From Amycolatopsis camponoti (GTDB lineage: Bacteria; Actinomycetota; Actinomycetes; Mycobacteriales; Pseudonocardiaceae): a stretch of DNA of 64,000 nt. Positions 51,807 to 61,441 of the stretch are shown in pieces. The notes beneath the pieces are model-generated. The model was not told the DNA's origin and did not search any database. It saw only the letters and a list, made by a program, of their open reading frames with translations. Numbering within the stretch: the stretch's first letter is position 1; every line of letters starts with the position of its first letter. The stretch spans positions 558,001 to 622,000 of the forward strand of contig NZ_CABVGP010000001.1 in the NCBI RefSeq assembly GCF_902497555.1. The letters are read 5' to 3'. Both the position numbers and the translations under genes were made by a program.

Positions 51807-54754
51807 GGCTGCACAGGCTGGAGGTCGAAGCCTTCGGGCCGTACTGCGCACGCGAAGTGGTCGACTTCGACGTGCTCGGCGCCGACGGTCTCTTCCTCCT
51901 GCACGGCGAAACCGGCGCGGGCAAGACGACGTTGCTCGACGCGATCGCGTTCGCGCTGTTCGGCGTGGTTCCCGGTGCCCGCAACGAGGCCAAGCGGCTG
52001 CGCTGCGACCTGGCCGAGCCCGACCAGGTCACCGAGGTCGCGCTGGAGCTCACCGTGCAGGGTCACCGGCTGAAGATCGTCCGGAACCCGGAGTACCAGC
52101 GGCCGAAGCGGCGCGGCGAGGGCACGACCACCCAGCAGGCGAGGGTGTCGCTGAGCTGGGTCGGCACCGCGCCGGCCGGGCTGGCGCCGGAGGGCCTGAT
52201 CCGGATCGAGGAGGTGGCGCGCACCGTCGAGCGGCTGCTCGGGATGACCGCGGCCCAGTTCTTCCAGGTGGTCCTGCTGCCGCAGGGCGAGTTCGCCCGG
52301 TTCCTGCGGTCGGACACGGCCGAGCGCGAGAAGCTCCTGGAGCGGCTCTTCGGGACCGAGCGCTTCGCCGACGTCGAACGCTGGTTCGCCGACCTGCGGG
52401 CCGAGCGGGGCCGGGAACTGGAGCAGCAGCAAGGAAAAGTGCGTGAGCTGCTGGCGCGCTACGCCCAGGAGGCCCAGCAGGACCCGCCCGAAACCGGCGT
52501 CGGCGAGTGGGTCGCCGCCGTGCTGGCGGCGGCCGCCGAACGCGCCGGACAGGCCGCGGCCGAGGAGGAACGCACGCGCGCGGCGGCCCAGCGCGCGGAC
52601 GTCCACCTGCAGGAAGAGCGAGCCGACGTGGAGAAGATCCGCCGGGTCCGCACCGCGCACCTGCGGCTCCTCGAGATCACCGAGCAGGCGCCGCAACGCG
52701 CCGAGTGGGCCCAGGAGGTGGCGGCCGCCAGGCGGGCCGCCGGGGTCGCCGTGGAGGCCGACCTGCTGGACCGGCGCGCGGCGGAGCTGGCCGAAGCCGA
52801 GCAGGCCGAGAAGGCACGCGGCGCCGAGCTGCGGGAGTTCGGCACCCGGGCGACCGGAGACCTCAAGGCGCGCGCGGCCACAGCGCGGGAAGAGGCCGGC
52901 GCGGTCGCGGAGCTCGTCGCCGAAGCCGAGCAGCAGCAGCTCGACGTCATGCGGCGGGACGACCGGAAGTTGGCCGCCGTCACGGCCGGGCAGCAGGTCG
53001 AAGAGCTGACCGCCGAGCTGGCCGCCATTCCCGGCCAGCTGGCGAAGCTGCGGGATGACGCCGTCAAGGCGGCCGAAGCCGAGGCGAAGCTCGACGGGGC
53101 GAAGGCGCGCGTCGAGGAGCTGCGGGCCTTCGCGCGCGACGCGAGCGAACTGCCCGAGGCACGCGCGAAAGTCGCGCGAGGCGAGGCGAAGCTGCGCGAG
53201 GTCGTCGACACGCACCAGGCGGCGCGGCAGCACCGGCTCGACCTTCGTGAGCGGCGGCTCGACGGGATGGCGGCCGAACTGGCCGCCGCGCTGCCGGACG
53301 GCGCGCCGTGCCCGGTCTGCGGTTCGGCCGAGCACCCGGCGCCGGCGAACCGGGACGTCGAACTCGTCGACCCCGCCGAGGAACGCGCCGCCGAGGAGGC
53401 CGAGCAAGCGGCCGACGCGGTGCGGCAGCGGGTCGTCGTCGCGCTCGAAGAAGCGAAGGCGCGGCTGGCGGGCTTGCTGGAACGGCTGGGCGAGCGCACC
53501 GCGGAATCGGTCACGGCCGAGCTGACCGAAGCCCGTGGGGCAGTCACGTCGCTGACGCAGCAGGCAGCCGGCAGGGCGAAGCTCGGCCATCAGGTCGTCC
53601 TCCTGGAACGCGACCTGGAGCTGCGGACCGAACGTCGCCGCCGGGCCGAGCAGGCGGCGATCGAGGCCACGACCGACGTCCGGGCCCTGGAAGAGCGGCT
53701 GGCCGAGCGCGAACGCCGGCTCGTCGCCGGGCGCGGCGAGTTCGCGGACGTCGGTGCCCGGCGGGAACACCTGGTCGGGCTGGCCGAGGCCCTCGAAGGG
53801 GTCGCCGAGGCCCGGACGGCCGTCGCGGGCGCCCGCGAGCGCGTCGCCCAGCAGCGCGCGCTGGTCGAGGCGGCGGTCGAGGCGAAGGGGTTCACGTCGC
53901 TGAAGAAGGCGCGCGCCGCGATGCTGCCGGACGAGCAGATCGAGAAGCTGGAACAGGGCATCGCGGAGGCTGAGGCCGCCGCGGCGGGGGCCAGGGCGTT
54001 GCTGTCCGAGCCGGACCTGTTCGGCATCTCGCCGGACGACGTCGCGGACGTCGACCGCGCGGCCGACGCGGCCGAGGTCGCGCGAGCCCGCGCGGATTCC
54101 GCGTACGCGGCGCTGCGGGTCGCGACCGCTCAGCACGAGGAGCTGACCCGGCTGGCGGGCCTGCTGCACAAGGCCCTCGCCGGCCTCGCACCGGCCGAAG
54201 CGGCGTACGCCGAGCTGCGCGCGCTCGCGGATGTCGTCAACGGGCGCGGGCAGAACAGCCGGAAGATGTCGCTGCGTTCGTACGTGCTGGCGGCGCGGCT
54301 CGAAGAGGTGGCGGTCGCCGCCACCCACCGGCTGCGGACGATGAGCCAGGGGCGGTACTCGTTCGTGCACTCGGACGCGGCCGGGGCGCGCGGCACCCGC
54401 GGGGGGCTCGGCATCGACGTGCTCGACGACTACTCGGGCACCATCCGCCCGGCGAAGACGCTGTCCGGCGGCGAGTCGTTCCTCGCGTCGCTGGCCCTGG
54501 CGTTGGGGCTGGCCGATGTCGTCGCGGGGGAGACCGGCGGCGCGCTGCTGGACACGCTGTTCGTCGACGAGGGGTTCGGCACGCTCGACGCCGAAACCCT
54601 CGACGTCGTGATGAACATCCTCGACGAGCTCCGCGCGGGCGGCCGGGTGGTCGGCCTGGTGTCCCACGTCGAGGAGCTGCGGCAGCGCATCCCGACGCGG
54701 CTGAGGGTCCGGAAGTCCCGTACGGGCTCGACGGTGGAGGTGCGTGCTGGTTGA
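51803..54754 (+). CDS. sbcC: SbcCD exonuclease subunit C, SMC-like ATPase
   Basis: The protein has 983 residues. Walker A HGETGAGKTTLLDAIAF near residue 35, a long Ala/Glu/Arg-rich coiled coil interrupted by the zinc hook PCPVCGSAEHPAP near residue 508, the ABC signature LSGGESFLASLALALG and Walker B TLFVDEGFGTLDAETL near the end. ATP-driven clamping of DNA by SbcC controls the SbcD nuclease. Start fixed by the 4-base overlap with sbcD. Confidence 0.94.
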   Translation: MRLHRLEVEAFGPYCAREVVDFDVLGADGLFLLHGETGAGKTTLLDAIAFALFGVVPGARNEAKRLRCDLAEPDQVTEVALELTVQGHRLKIVRNPEYQRPKRRGEGTTTQQARVSLSWVGTAPAGLAPEGLIRIEEVARTVERLLGMTAAQFFQVVLLPQGEFARFLRSDTAEREKLLERLFGTERFADVERWFADLRAERGRELEQQQGKVRELLARYAQEAQQDPPETGVGEWVAAVLAAAAERAGQAAAEEERTRAAAQRADVHLQEERADVEKIRRVRTAHLRLLEITEQAPQRAEWAQEVAAARRAAGVAVEADLLDRRAAELAEAEQAEKARGAELREFGTRATGDLKARAATAREEAGAVAELVAEAEQQQLDVMRRDDRKLAAVTAGQQVEELTAELAAIPGQLAKLRDDAVKAAEAEAKLDGAKARVEELRAFARDASELPEARAKVARGEAKLREVVDTHQAARQHRLDLRERRLDGMAAELAAALPDGAPCPVCGSAEHPAPANRDVELVDPAEERAAEEAEQAADAVRQRVVVALEEAKARLAGLLERLGERTAESVTAELTEARGAVTSLTQQAAGRAKLGHQVVLLERDLELRTERRRRAEQAAIEATTDVRALEERLAERERRLVAGRGEFADVGARREHLVGLAEALEGVAEARTAVAGARERVAQQRALVEAAVEAKGFTSLKKARAAMLPDEQIEKLEQGIAEAEAAAAGARALLSEPDLFGISPDDVADVDRAADAAEVARARADSAYAALRVATAQHEELTRLAGLLHKALAGLAPAEAAYAELRALADVVNGRGQNSRKMSLRSYVLAARLEEVAVAATHRLRTMSQGRYSFVHSDAAGARGTRGGLGIDVLDDYSGTIRPAKTLSGGESFLASLALALGLADVVAGETGGALLDTLFVDEGFGTLDAETLDVVMNILDELRAGGRVVGLVSHVEELRQRIPTRLRVRKSRTGSTVEVRAG

Positions 54755-54769
54755 GGACAAGATGAAGGC

Positions 54770-54961
54770 ATGACGGACCAGCCTCCGAACGGCCTGCCCC
54801 GCTACCGCCTGCTCACCGGCCCGGACGACGCGAAGTTCTGCCACCGAGTCAGCGAGGCGCTCGACCTGGGCTACCACTTGCACGGCTCACCGGCCGCAAC
54901 CTTCGACGGCGCCCAGGTGATCGTCGCGCAGGCCCTCCTGTGGCGCGGCGAGCAGGGCTGA
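54770..54961 (+). CDS. DUF1737 small protein
   Basis: The protein has 63 residues with the DUF1737 pattern RLLTGPDDAKFCHRVSEALD and a GYHLHGSPAATF centre. Function unknown. It starts 16 bases after sbcC and ends 8 bases before the stop of the convergent ada-alkA gene. Confidence 0.88.
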   Translation: MTDQPPNGLPRYRLLTGPDDAKFCHRVSEALDLGYHLHGSPAATFDGAQVIVAQALLWRGEQG

Positions 54962-54968
54962 CGCGGCG

Positions 54969-56366
54969 TCAGGCGGCGCGCCGGAGGTACATCCCGGCGT
55001 AGGAGCACCACGGAGTCCACTCCCGGACTCGCTCCGGCAGCGAATCCGGCGAGATACCCAGTGCTTCGGCGCCACGCAGAGCGGCGGTGTCCGTTGCCAG
55101 GAGGATGTCCGGTGCGCCGAGAACGCGCATCAGGACGTAGTCCGCGGTGGCGCTGTCGATACCGGGGCACGCGCGCAGCTCGGCGCGCAGCTCCGCCGCG
55201 TCACGGCCGACGTGCACGTCCAGGCGCCCTTCGGCCAGCGCGACGATTCCCGCGTGCTCGGGCATGGCCGTCGCGACCTGGGCCGCCGTCGGGAAGAGCC
55301 GGGTCACGCCCCACTCGCCCGGCACCTCTTCGCCGCACGAAGCCGGAACCCGGCCGCCGAGCAGGGCCCGAACCACCAGCTCTTCGCCGTCGACGGCGCC
55401 CGGGACCCGCATCCCCGGCACGGCCGCCACCACCGGGGCCAGCGCCGGATCGGCGGCGAGGACCCGGGTGACCGCCGCCGGGTCGGCGTCGAGGTCGAGC
55501 AGCCGGCGCACGCGGCTGACCGCGCTGCCGAGGTCGCGCAGGTCGGACAGCAGCAGCTCGCAGCGCACGTGGTCCGGCTCCGGCGTCAGCCGGACGATGC
55601 CGGTGCCGTGTGCGAGCCGCAACGTCCGTGCGTAGGACGTCGAAGTCACCTCTTCGACGCCCGGAACCGCGTGCGCTGCGAAGAAGCGAAGCAGCCCGGC
55701 AGCGTCGAAAGGCGGCCTGAACGGCAACCGCAGGCTGAGGCGCGTCCCACCCACGTCGCCCTGACGTCCACGTCGTGAAGCCGCGAAGGCGCGAAGCTGC
55801 GACGGCGTCGTCGCGAAGACCTCGCGGATCGTCTCGTTGAACTGCCGGACGCTGGAAAAGCCCGCCGCGAACGCGACGTCCGTCAGCGGCAGCCCCGATA
55901 CCTCGATCAGCAGCCGAGCCGAATGCGCGCGGTGCGCCCGGGCCAGCGCGAGCGGGCCCGCGCCCAGCTCGGCGGTCAGCACCCGGCCGAGCTGGCGTTC
56001 CGAGTAGCCGAGCCGCCGCGCGAGACCCGGGACGCCTTCGCGCTCCACGGTCCCGTCGGAGATCAGGCGCATCGCCCGCGCGGCGAGGTCGGCGCGCACG
56101 TTCCAGTCCGGCGAGCCCGGCACGGCGTCGGGCAGGCAGCGGCGGCAGGCGCGGAAGCCGTTGGACTGCGCGGCCGCCGACGTCGGGAAGAAGCGGACGT
56201 TCTGCACCTTCGGCGTCGACGCCGGGCAGGACGGCCGGCAGTAGATGCCGGTGGTGCGCACCGCCATGATGAACTGGCCGTCGAAGCGCGAGTCGCGGGC
56301 GGTGACCACCCGGTAGCAGCGTTCGGCGTCCCGCCAGATCGCCGGAGCGTCGGTTGACGTGACCAT
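54969..56366 (-). CDS. Ada-type regulator fused to AlkA DNA-3-methyladenine glycosylase
   Basis: The protein has about 465 residues. Residues 15-90 are the Ada methyl-acceptor zinc domain with cysteines in IYCRPSCPA and FRACRRCLP, residues 100-195 an AraC-type DNA-binding domain, and residues 210-465 an AlkA glycosylase with LRACPGIDSATADYVLMR and the active aspartate in ILLATDTAAL. The O6-methylguanine transferase half of E. coli Ada is missing and replaced by AlkA, a known actinobacterial layout. It senses methyl phosphotriesters and removes methylated bases. Start at 56366 or 56378. Confidence 0.92.
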   Translation of the reverse strand: MVTSTDAPAIWRDAERCYRVVTARDSRFDGQFIMAVRTTGIYCRPSCPASTPKVQNVRFFPTSAAAQSNGFRACRRCLPDAVPGSPDWNVRADLAARAMRLISDGTVEREGVPGLARRLGYSERQLGRVLTAELGAGPLALARAHRAHSARLLIEVSGLPLTDVAFAAGFSSVRQFNETIREVFATTPSQLRAFAASRRGRQGDVGGTRLSLRLPFRPPFDAAGLLRFFAAHAVPGVEEVTSTSYARTLRLAHGTGIVRLTPEPDHVRCELLLSDLRDLGSAVSRVRRLLDLDADPAAVTRVLAADPALAPVVAAVPGMRVPGAVDGEELVVRALLGGRVPASCGEEVPGEWGVTRLFPTAAQVATAMPEHAGIVALAEGRLDVHVGRDAAELRAELRACPGIDSATADYVLMRVLGAPDILLATDTAALRGAEALGISPDSLPERVREWTPWCSYAGMYLRRAA

Positions 56367-56468
56367 GGATTCGAGCATGCCAGCAGGTCAGCGCCGTCGC
56401 TGGCGGAAATCCGACGCGGCGCTGGGCGCGTGGCCCCCGACCGGGCGAGACACGTAGACTGCGGGATC

Positions 56469-57551
56469 GTGAGTCTCACCCTCGGTATCGTCGGCCTGCC
56501 CAACGTCGGCAAGTCCACCCTGTTCAACGCGCTGACCCGCAACGACGTGCTCGCCGCGAACTACCCGTTCGCGACGATCGAGCCGAACGTCGGCGTGGTC
56601 CCGCTGCCGGACCCGCGGCTGGACAAGCTCGCCGAGCTGTACAAGTCGGAGAAGACCGTGCCGGCCGTCGTGTCCTTTGTGGACATCGCGGGCATCGTGA
56701 AGGGCGCGTCCGAGGGTGCCGGGCTGGGCAACAAGTTCCTGGCGAACATCCGTGAGGCCAACGCGATCTGCCAGGTCATCCGCGTGTTCGACGACCCGGA
56801 CGTGATCCACGTCGACGGCCGGATCGATCCGCTGAGCGACATCGAGACGATCAACACGGAGCTGATCCTGGCCGACCTGCAGACCCTCGAGAAGGCTGTC
56901 TGGCGGTTGGAGAAGGAAGCGCGGACCAAGAAGGAAGCGAAGCCCGCGCTCGAGGCCGCGCAGAAGGCGAAGGAGATCCTCGACAGCGGGCGCACGCTCT
57001 TCTCGGCTCAGAAGGACGTCGACCTCGAACTGCTTCGCGAGCACAGCCTCCTGACGACGAAGCCGTTCCTGTACGTCTTCAACGCCGACGAAGGCGTCCT
57101 CACCGACGAAGCCCGCCGCGAGGAGCTGACGAAGCTGGTCGCGCCGGCGGACGCGGTTTTCCTCGACGCGAAGGTCGAGGCGGAGCTGCTGGAGCTGGAC
57201 GACGAGGAGTCGGTCCGCGAGCTGCTGGAGTCGGTCGGCCAGCCGGAGCCGGGCCTGTATTCCCTGGCCCGCGCGGGTTTCCACACGCTGGGCCTGCAGA
57301 CGTACCTGACGGCGGGCCCGAAGGAGTCCCGCGCGTGGACGATCCCCCAGGGTGCGACCGCTCCCCAGGCGGCGGGCGTCATCCACACGGACTTCGAGCG
57401 CGGCTTCATCAAGGCGGAGATCGTCTCGTACGACGACCTGATGGCCGCCGGCACGATGGCGGCCGCCCGCGCGGCGGGCAAGGTCCGCATGGAGGGCAAG
57501 GACTACATCATGGCCGACGGTGACGTGGTGGAGTTCCGCTTCAACGTATGA
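56469..57551 (+). CDS. ychF: YchF (Ola1-type) redox-regulated ATPase
   Basis: The protein has 360 residues. GTPase-fold motifs [32 protein letters not shown] and the altered NADE at the usual NKxD place show the ATP-preferring Obg-like subgroup. A coiled coil and the TGS domain ([21 protein letters not shown]) follow. It associates with ribosomes and responds to oxidative stress. In the same place as mycobacterial Rv1112. Confidence 0.95.
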   Translation: MSLTLGIVGLPNVGKSTLFNALTRNDVLAANYPFATIEPNVGVVPLPDPRLDKLAELYKSEKTVPAVVSFVDIAGIVKGASEGAGLGNKFLANIREANAICQVIRVFDDPDVIHVDGRIDPLSDIETINTELILADLQTLEKAVWRLEKEARTKKEAKPALEAAQKAKEILDSGRTLFSAQKDVDLELLREHSLLTTKPFLYVFNADEGVLTDEARREELTKLVAPADAVFLDAKVEAELLELDDEESVRELLESVGQPEPGLYSLARAGFHTLGLQTYLTAGPKESRAWTIPQGATAPQAAGVIHTDFERGFIKAEIVSYDDLMAAGTMAAARAAGKVRMEGKDYIMADGDVVEFRFNV

Positions 57552-57874
57552 GCCGCCCGCTGACGCCGGCCGAGCGGGAGGTCCTGACCTTCCTGCTCGC
57601 CGGCGACTTCCCCGGCGCGGCCGAACTGCGCGCCCAGGCGGAAACGGCCCGGGTCACCGGCCGGTGCGGCTGTGGGTGTCCGACCATCGACCTCGAAGTC
57701 GACGCGACCCTGCCGACGGCGGATCTCGGAGAGCCGGTCGAAGCCGATGCGCCCGACGGCGGGCTCATCGTCTTCGCCGATGGCGGGCGCCTGTCCGGGC
57801 TCGAGTACTGGACCACGAGCGACGACACCCCGGCGGAGTTCCCGCCCGTCGACCGGATCGGGCGAGCCGGGTAG
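57548..57874 (+). CDS. Hypothetical protein coupled to ychF
   Basis: The ATG overlaps the ychF stop by 4 bases; 108 residues. A helical start ([21 protein letters not shown]) is followed by a cysteine cluster [13 protein letters not shown] and a beta-rich acidic end with [16 protein letters not shown] do not recognise the family, but the coupling argues that it is real. The CGCGC cluster could bind metal. Confidence 0.75.
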   Translation: MSRPLTPAEREVLTFLLAGDFPGAAELRAQAETARVTGRCGCGCPTIDLEVDATLPTADLGEPVEADAPDGGLIVFADGGRLSGLEYWTTSDDTPAEFPPVDRIGRAG

Positions 57875-57931
57875 CCGAACACCAGCGTGATCTCCGCCGC
57901 GCCGAAGATCAGGGCGGCGGAGCCCGGTGCG

Positions 57932-58042
57932 TCAGCCGAGGAGGCCCATCAGGGCGATCGCGATCAGCACCGCGGCGGGGGCGAGGGCGCTGATCCAGGC
58001 GCGCTGGGCGGCGGTGAGGCGGGCGGTGGCGGTGCTGTTCAT
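57932..58042 (-). CDS. 36-residue single-span membrane protein
   Basis: An ATG at 58042 has TTAGGAAA upstream at a good distance and opens 36 codons ending with TGA at 57932-57934; every codon ends in G or C except none, which is the strongest coding signature in this genome. The peptide has a polar N-terminus (NSTATARLTAAQR) and one hydrophobic span (ISALAPAAVLIAIALMGLLG). Function unknown. Confidence 0.65.
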   Translation of the reverse strand: MNSTATARLTAAQRAWISALAPAAVLIAIALMGLLG

Positions 58043-58137
58043 GGCATTTCCTAAGGCCGAAAACCGATGCTTCCGCCCTGCTCAGCGCGCTGATCATGCC
58101 CTTTGTTAGCTGCTGTGATCGAACTCACCGGAAGCGC

Positions 58138-58245
58138 TCAGCCGTCCGAGTGACGGCGGGACCGGACAGTGAACCAGAGCACACCGCCGGCCGCTGCCAC
58201 CATCGTCGCGAATGCCGCCGTGCCGACCACGATCGCCTGCGTCAT
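58138..58245 (-). CDS. 35-residue single-span membrane protein
   Basis: An ATG at 58245 follows AGGAGA by 7-8 bases and opens 35 codons ending at 58138-58140. The peptide begins with one span (AIVVGTAAFATMVAAAGGVL, then WF) and ends in a basic, hydrophilic tail (VRSRRHSDG), so the C-terminus should face the cytoplasm. It lies 95 bases upstream of the similar-sized 36-residue gene on the same strand. Confidence 0.62.
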   Translation of the reverse strand: MTQAIVVGTAAFATMVAAAGGVLWFTVRSRRHSDG

Positions 58246-58319
58246 AACCGTCTCTCCTAGCAAAGTCGTTTACCGAGAGACGTCGAAACCGCAGAAAAGT
58301 GCACTCAGCGTAACCAGGA

Positions 58320-58604
58320 TCACAGAGAAGAAAGCACCTCGTCGATCTCGGCCGCCAGCGAGAAGTCCTTCTCCGTCAAGCCGCCCGCCGAATGCGTCGA
58401 GAGCCGGAACGTCAGCGTGCGCCAGCGGATGTCGATGTCGGGGTGGTGGTCGGCCGCCTCGGCCAGCACCGCGACGCGGTCCACCACCTCGATCGCCTGC
58501 GGGAAGCTCGCCAGCTCCACCTCGCGGGAGATGACCTTCCCGGACCTGGTCCAGTCCGCGCTCAAGCGTTCGTCAGCCTCGGAGTCGCTCAAGATTTCCG
58601 TCAT
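58320..58604 (-). CDS. Pterin-4a-carbinolamine dehydratase
   Basis: The protein has 94 residues with the catalytic motif AADHHPDIDIRWRTLTFRL and TH-x2-GGLT. The enzyme removes water from 4a-hydroxytetrahydropterins. It lies 75 bases upstream of the small membrane protein at 58138-58245 and is divergent from the riboswitch-controlled thiamine genes. Confidence 0.92.
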   Translation of the reverse strand: MTEILSDSEADERLSADWTRSGKVISREVELASFPQAIEVVDRVAVLAEAADHHPDIDIRWRTLTFRLSTHSAGGLTEKDFSLAAEIDEVLSSL

Positions 58605-58645
58605 GTCTCCATCGTCCTGCGTCCTGGACTACGCTGCACGGTTGC

Positions 58646-58731
58646 CACGGGAGTCCGGTCGAGCCGGGCTGAGAGGCGGGGTCACCCGCGACCGTTCGCA
58701 CCTGACCGGATCATGCCGGCGAAGGGAGGGC
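58646..58731 (+). ncRNA. TPP riboswitch
   Basis: The thi-box elements are in order: ACGGGAG-type 5' strand at 58647-58653, CTGAGAG at 58669-58675, ACCTGACCGGATCATGCCGG at 58700-58719, then CGAAGGGAGG. It binds thiamine diphosphate and lowers expression of the thiamine transporter genes. GGAGGG at 58725-58730 is followed by CCCTCC at 58735-58740 and by a second GGAGGG, the ribosome binding site, at 58758-58763, which points to translational control. Confidence 0.92.
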
Positions 58732-58766
58732 TTTCCCTCCTCGTCCGGTGAAGTGCAGGAGGGTAG

Positions 58767-59816
58767 ATGAAAAGCAGGGCTGTGCGCGCCGCGACGGCCA
58801 TCGCCGCCGTCAGCGCCGTCGCCGCTGGGTGCTCGCTGTCGGACGGTGACGGTGGCACGCAGCAGACGCCCACCGTCACCCTCGTGACGCACGACTCCTT
58901 CCTGGCTCCGCAGGAGGTGCTCGACGCCTTCCAGAAGCAGTCGGGCATCAAGGTCTCCGTGCTGAAGCAGGGCGACGCCGGCTCGCTGACCAACAAGCTC
59001 GTGCTGACGAAGGCCAACCCGATCGGCGACGTCGCGTACGGCGTCGACTCGACCTTCGCTTCGCGCGCGCTCAAGGAAGGCGTCTTCGAGCCATACACCA
59101 GCCCGGAGGCCGATCGTGGGCCGCAGCGCTACGCCGTCGACCCCGAGCACCGGCTGTCCGCCGTCGACGTCGGTGACGTGTGCGTCAACGTCGACACGAA
59201 CTACTTCACGAGCAAGGGCATCCCGGCGCCGGCGTCGTACGACGACCTGGCCGACCCGAAGTACAAGGACCTGCTGGTCGCCGAGGACCCGGCGACGGCC
59301 TCGCCCGGCCTCGCGTTCCTCCTCGGCACCATCGCGAAGTACGGCGAGTCCGGCTGGAAGGACTACTGGACGAAGCTGAAGGCCAACGGCGTCAAGGTGG
59401 TCAGCGGCTGGGAAGAGGCCTACACCAAGGACTTCTCCGGCTCGTCCGGCAAGGGACCGCGGCCGATCGTCGTCTCGTACGCGTCTTCGCCGGCCGCGGA
59501 GGTCGGCGACGACGGCAAGCCGCGCACCAAGGCACTGCTCGACACCTGCTACCGGCAGGTCGAGTACGCCGGGGTGCTGGCGAACGGCAAGCAGGCCGAG
59601 AACGCGCGCAAGGTCGTCGACTTCCTGCTCTCCCAGCAGTTCCAGGCGACGGTCGCGGCCAACATGTACGTCTACCCGGCGCGCCAGGGCGTCGACCTGC
59701 CCGCGGGCTGGGCGCAGGTCGCGCCGCTGCCGCAGAAGCCGCAGGCGCTGACGGCGGACCAGGTCCAGGCCGGGCGCGAGAAGTGGATCGGCGAATGGCG
59801 CTCGCTCGTGCAGTGA
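58767..59816 (+). CDS. thiB: Thiamine ABC transporter, substrate-binding lipoprotein
   Basis: The protein has 349 residues. A lipobox (SAVAAGC, Cys at residue 22) shows a lipoprotein held at the outer face of the membrane. The fold is the ThiB/iron-type binding protein (TLVTHDSFLAPQEVLDAF, GDVAYGVDSTF, VCVNVDTNYF). Its ribosome binding site is the regulated GGAGGG of the TPP riboswitch, which supports thiamine or a precursor as ligand. Confidence 0.92.
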   Translation: MKSRAVRAATAIAAVSAVAAGCSLSDGDGGTQQTPTVTLVTHDSFLAPQEVLDAFQKQSGIKVSVLKQGDAGSLTNKLVLTKANPIGDVAYGVDSTFASRALKEGVFEPYTSPEADRGPQRYAVDPEHRLSAVDVGDVCVNVDTNYFTSKGIPAPASYDDLADPKYKDLLVAEDPATASPGLAFLLGTIAKYGESGWKDYWTKLKANGVKVVSGWEEAYTKDFSGSSGKGPRPIVVSYASSPAAEVGDDGKPRTKALLDTCYRQVEYAGVLANGKQAENARKVVDFLLSQQFQATVAANMYVYPARQGVDLPAGWAQVAPLPQKPQALTADQVQAGREKWIGEWRSLVQ

Positions 59817-61441
59817 CACCCCGGAAAGCACCAGTCCTGGCCCCGCCGCGGACCGCCCGCGGGCTCGGCCTGGCGCTGCTCGGGCTGGCTCCGATCGGGT
59901 TCCTGGTGGTGTTCTTCGCGTGGCCGGTGCTGGCGATCATCGGCCGCGGGTTCGCCGACGGCGGCCTCGACGTCGTCCTCGGTGACGCGCGGACGTGGCA
60001 GCTGGCCGGCTTCACCGTGGCGAGCGCGGCGGCGTCGACGCTGGTGGCGATCGTCGCCGGGCTGCCGGTGGCGTTCCTGCTCGCGCGGGTGAAGCTGCCC
60101 GGCGCCGGCCTCGCGCGGACGCTGGTGCTGGTGCCGTTCGTGCTGCCGACCGTCGTCGTCGGCCTGGCGTTCCGGGCGCTGTGGCCGGACGGCGGGGTGC
60201 TGCCGATCGTGCTGGCCAACGCCTTCTTCAACGTCGCCGTCGTCGCGCGGACCGTCGCCGGGCTCTGGGCGCGGCTGGATTCGCGCACGACCGACGCCGC
60301 CCGCGCGCTGGGCGCGTCCCCGTGGCGGGCGTTCCGCTCGGTGACGCTGCCCGCGCTGGCGCCGGCGATCGCGTCCGCGGCGGCTGTGGTGTTCCTGTTC
60401 TGCGCCACCAGCTTCGGCGTCGTCCTCATCCTCGGCGGCGCGAAGTACCGGACGCTGGAGACCGAGATCTACCTGCGGACGGTCGACCTGCTCGATCTCT
60501 CGGGCGCGGCGGCGCTTTCGCTGATCCAGTTCGCGGCCGTGGTCGCCGCGCTCGTGCTCGGCGGGCTGGCGCGGCGGCGCAAGGACGGCGCCCGGATCGG
60601 CGCCGCGAAAACACGACGTCCTCGCGGCGGAGAATGGCCGGTGGTCGGCGCCGCGGGCGTCGTGCTGGCCCTGCTGCTGACGCCGATCGTCGCGCTGCTC
60701 GTCGAATCGGTGTCCACTCCCGACGGCTGGAGCTTCGCCGGTTATCGAGCGTTAACGAGCACCGGGGAGAAGGGTGCGCTGCAGGTTTCCGGCTGGGACG
60801 CGGCGCTGAACTCGCTGAAGGTGGCCATCGACGCGACGCTGCTCGCGATGGTCGTCGGCGTGCTCGCGTCCGTGGTGCTGGTGGCGCTGCGGCGCTCGCC
60901 CGCGAAAGCCGCGCGCGGCCTCGGCGAGACCATGGACGCTGTGCTGATGCTGCCGCTCGGGGTGTCCGCGGTGACCGTCGGGTTCGGTTACCTGGTCACG
61001 CTCGACGCGCTGCCCGGCGACCTCCGGACGTCGCCTTACCTTGTACCACTGGCCCAGGCGCTGGTGATCATCCCGCTGATCGTGCGGATGGTGCTGCCGG
61101 TGCTGCGCTCGGTCGATGTCCGATTGCGGCAGGCCGCGTCGACGCTCGGCGCGAGCCCGCTGCGGGTGTGGCGCGAGATCGACCTGCCGCTGACGCTGCG
61201 GCCGCTGGTCGCGGCGGCCGGGTTCGGGTTCGTCGTGGCGCTCGGCGAGTTCGGCGCGACGAGCTTCCTCGCGCGGCCGACGGCGCCGACGCTGCCGGTC
61301 GCGATCGCGTCGTTGATGGGACGCCCCGGGGAGCTGAACAACCAGATGGCGTACGCGGCGTGCGCGCTGTTGATGCTCGTGACAGTGCTGGCGGTCGCGC
61401 TGATCGACCGGTTGGGACGCGGCCGGGTGGGAGAGTTCTGA
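59813..61441 (+). CDS. thiP: Thiamine ABC transporter, fused permease
   Basis: Started at the GTG at 59813 (GTGA overlap with thiB) the protein has 542 residues; an ATG at 59795 is the alternative. It has about 12 spans in two homologous halves, each with the EAA-type loop that contacts the ATPase (DAARALGASPWRAFRSVTLP near residue 165 and RQAASTLGASPLRVWREIDLP near residue 440). The fusion of two permease units is normal for ThiP. Its stop overlaps the thiQ start (TGATG). Confidence 0.9.
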   Translation: MTPRKAPVLAPPRTARGLGLALLGLAPIGFLVVFFAWPVLAIIGRGFADGGLDVVLGDARTWQLAGFTVASAAASTLVAIVAGLPVAFLLARVKLPGAGLARTLVLVPFVLPTVVVGLAFRALWPDGGVLPIVLANAFFNVAVVARTVAGLWARLDSRTTDAARALGASPWRAFRSVTLPALAPAIASAAAVVFLFCATSFGVVLILGGAKYRTLETEIYLRTVDLLDLSGAAALSLIQFAAVVAALVLGGLARRRKDGARIGAAKTRRPRGGEWPVVGAAGVVLALLLTPIVALLVESVSTPDGWSFAGYRALTSTGEKGALQVSGWDAALNSLKVAIDATLLAMVVGVLASVVLVALRRSPAKAARGLGETMDAVLMLPLGVSAVTVGFGYLVTLDALPGDLRTSPYLVPLAQALVIIPLIVRMVLPVLRSVDVRLRQAASTLGASPLRVWREIDLPLTLRPLVAAAGFGFVVALGEFGATSFLARPTAPTLPVAIASLMGRPGELNNQMAYAACALLMLVTVLAVALIDRLGRGRVGEF

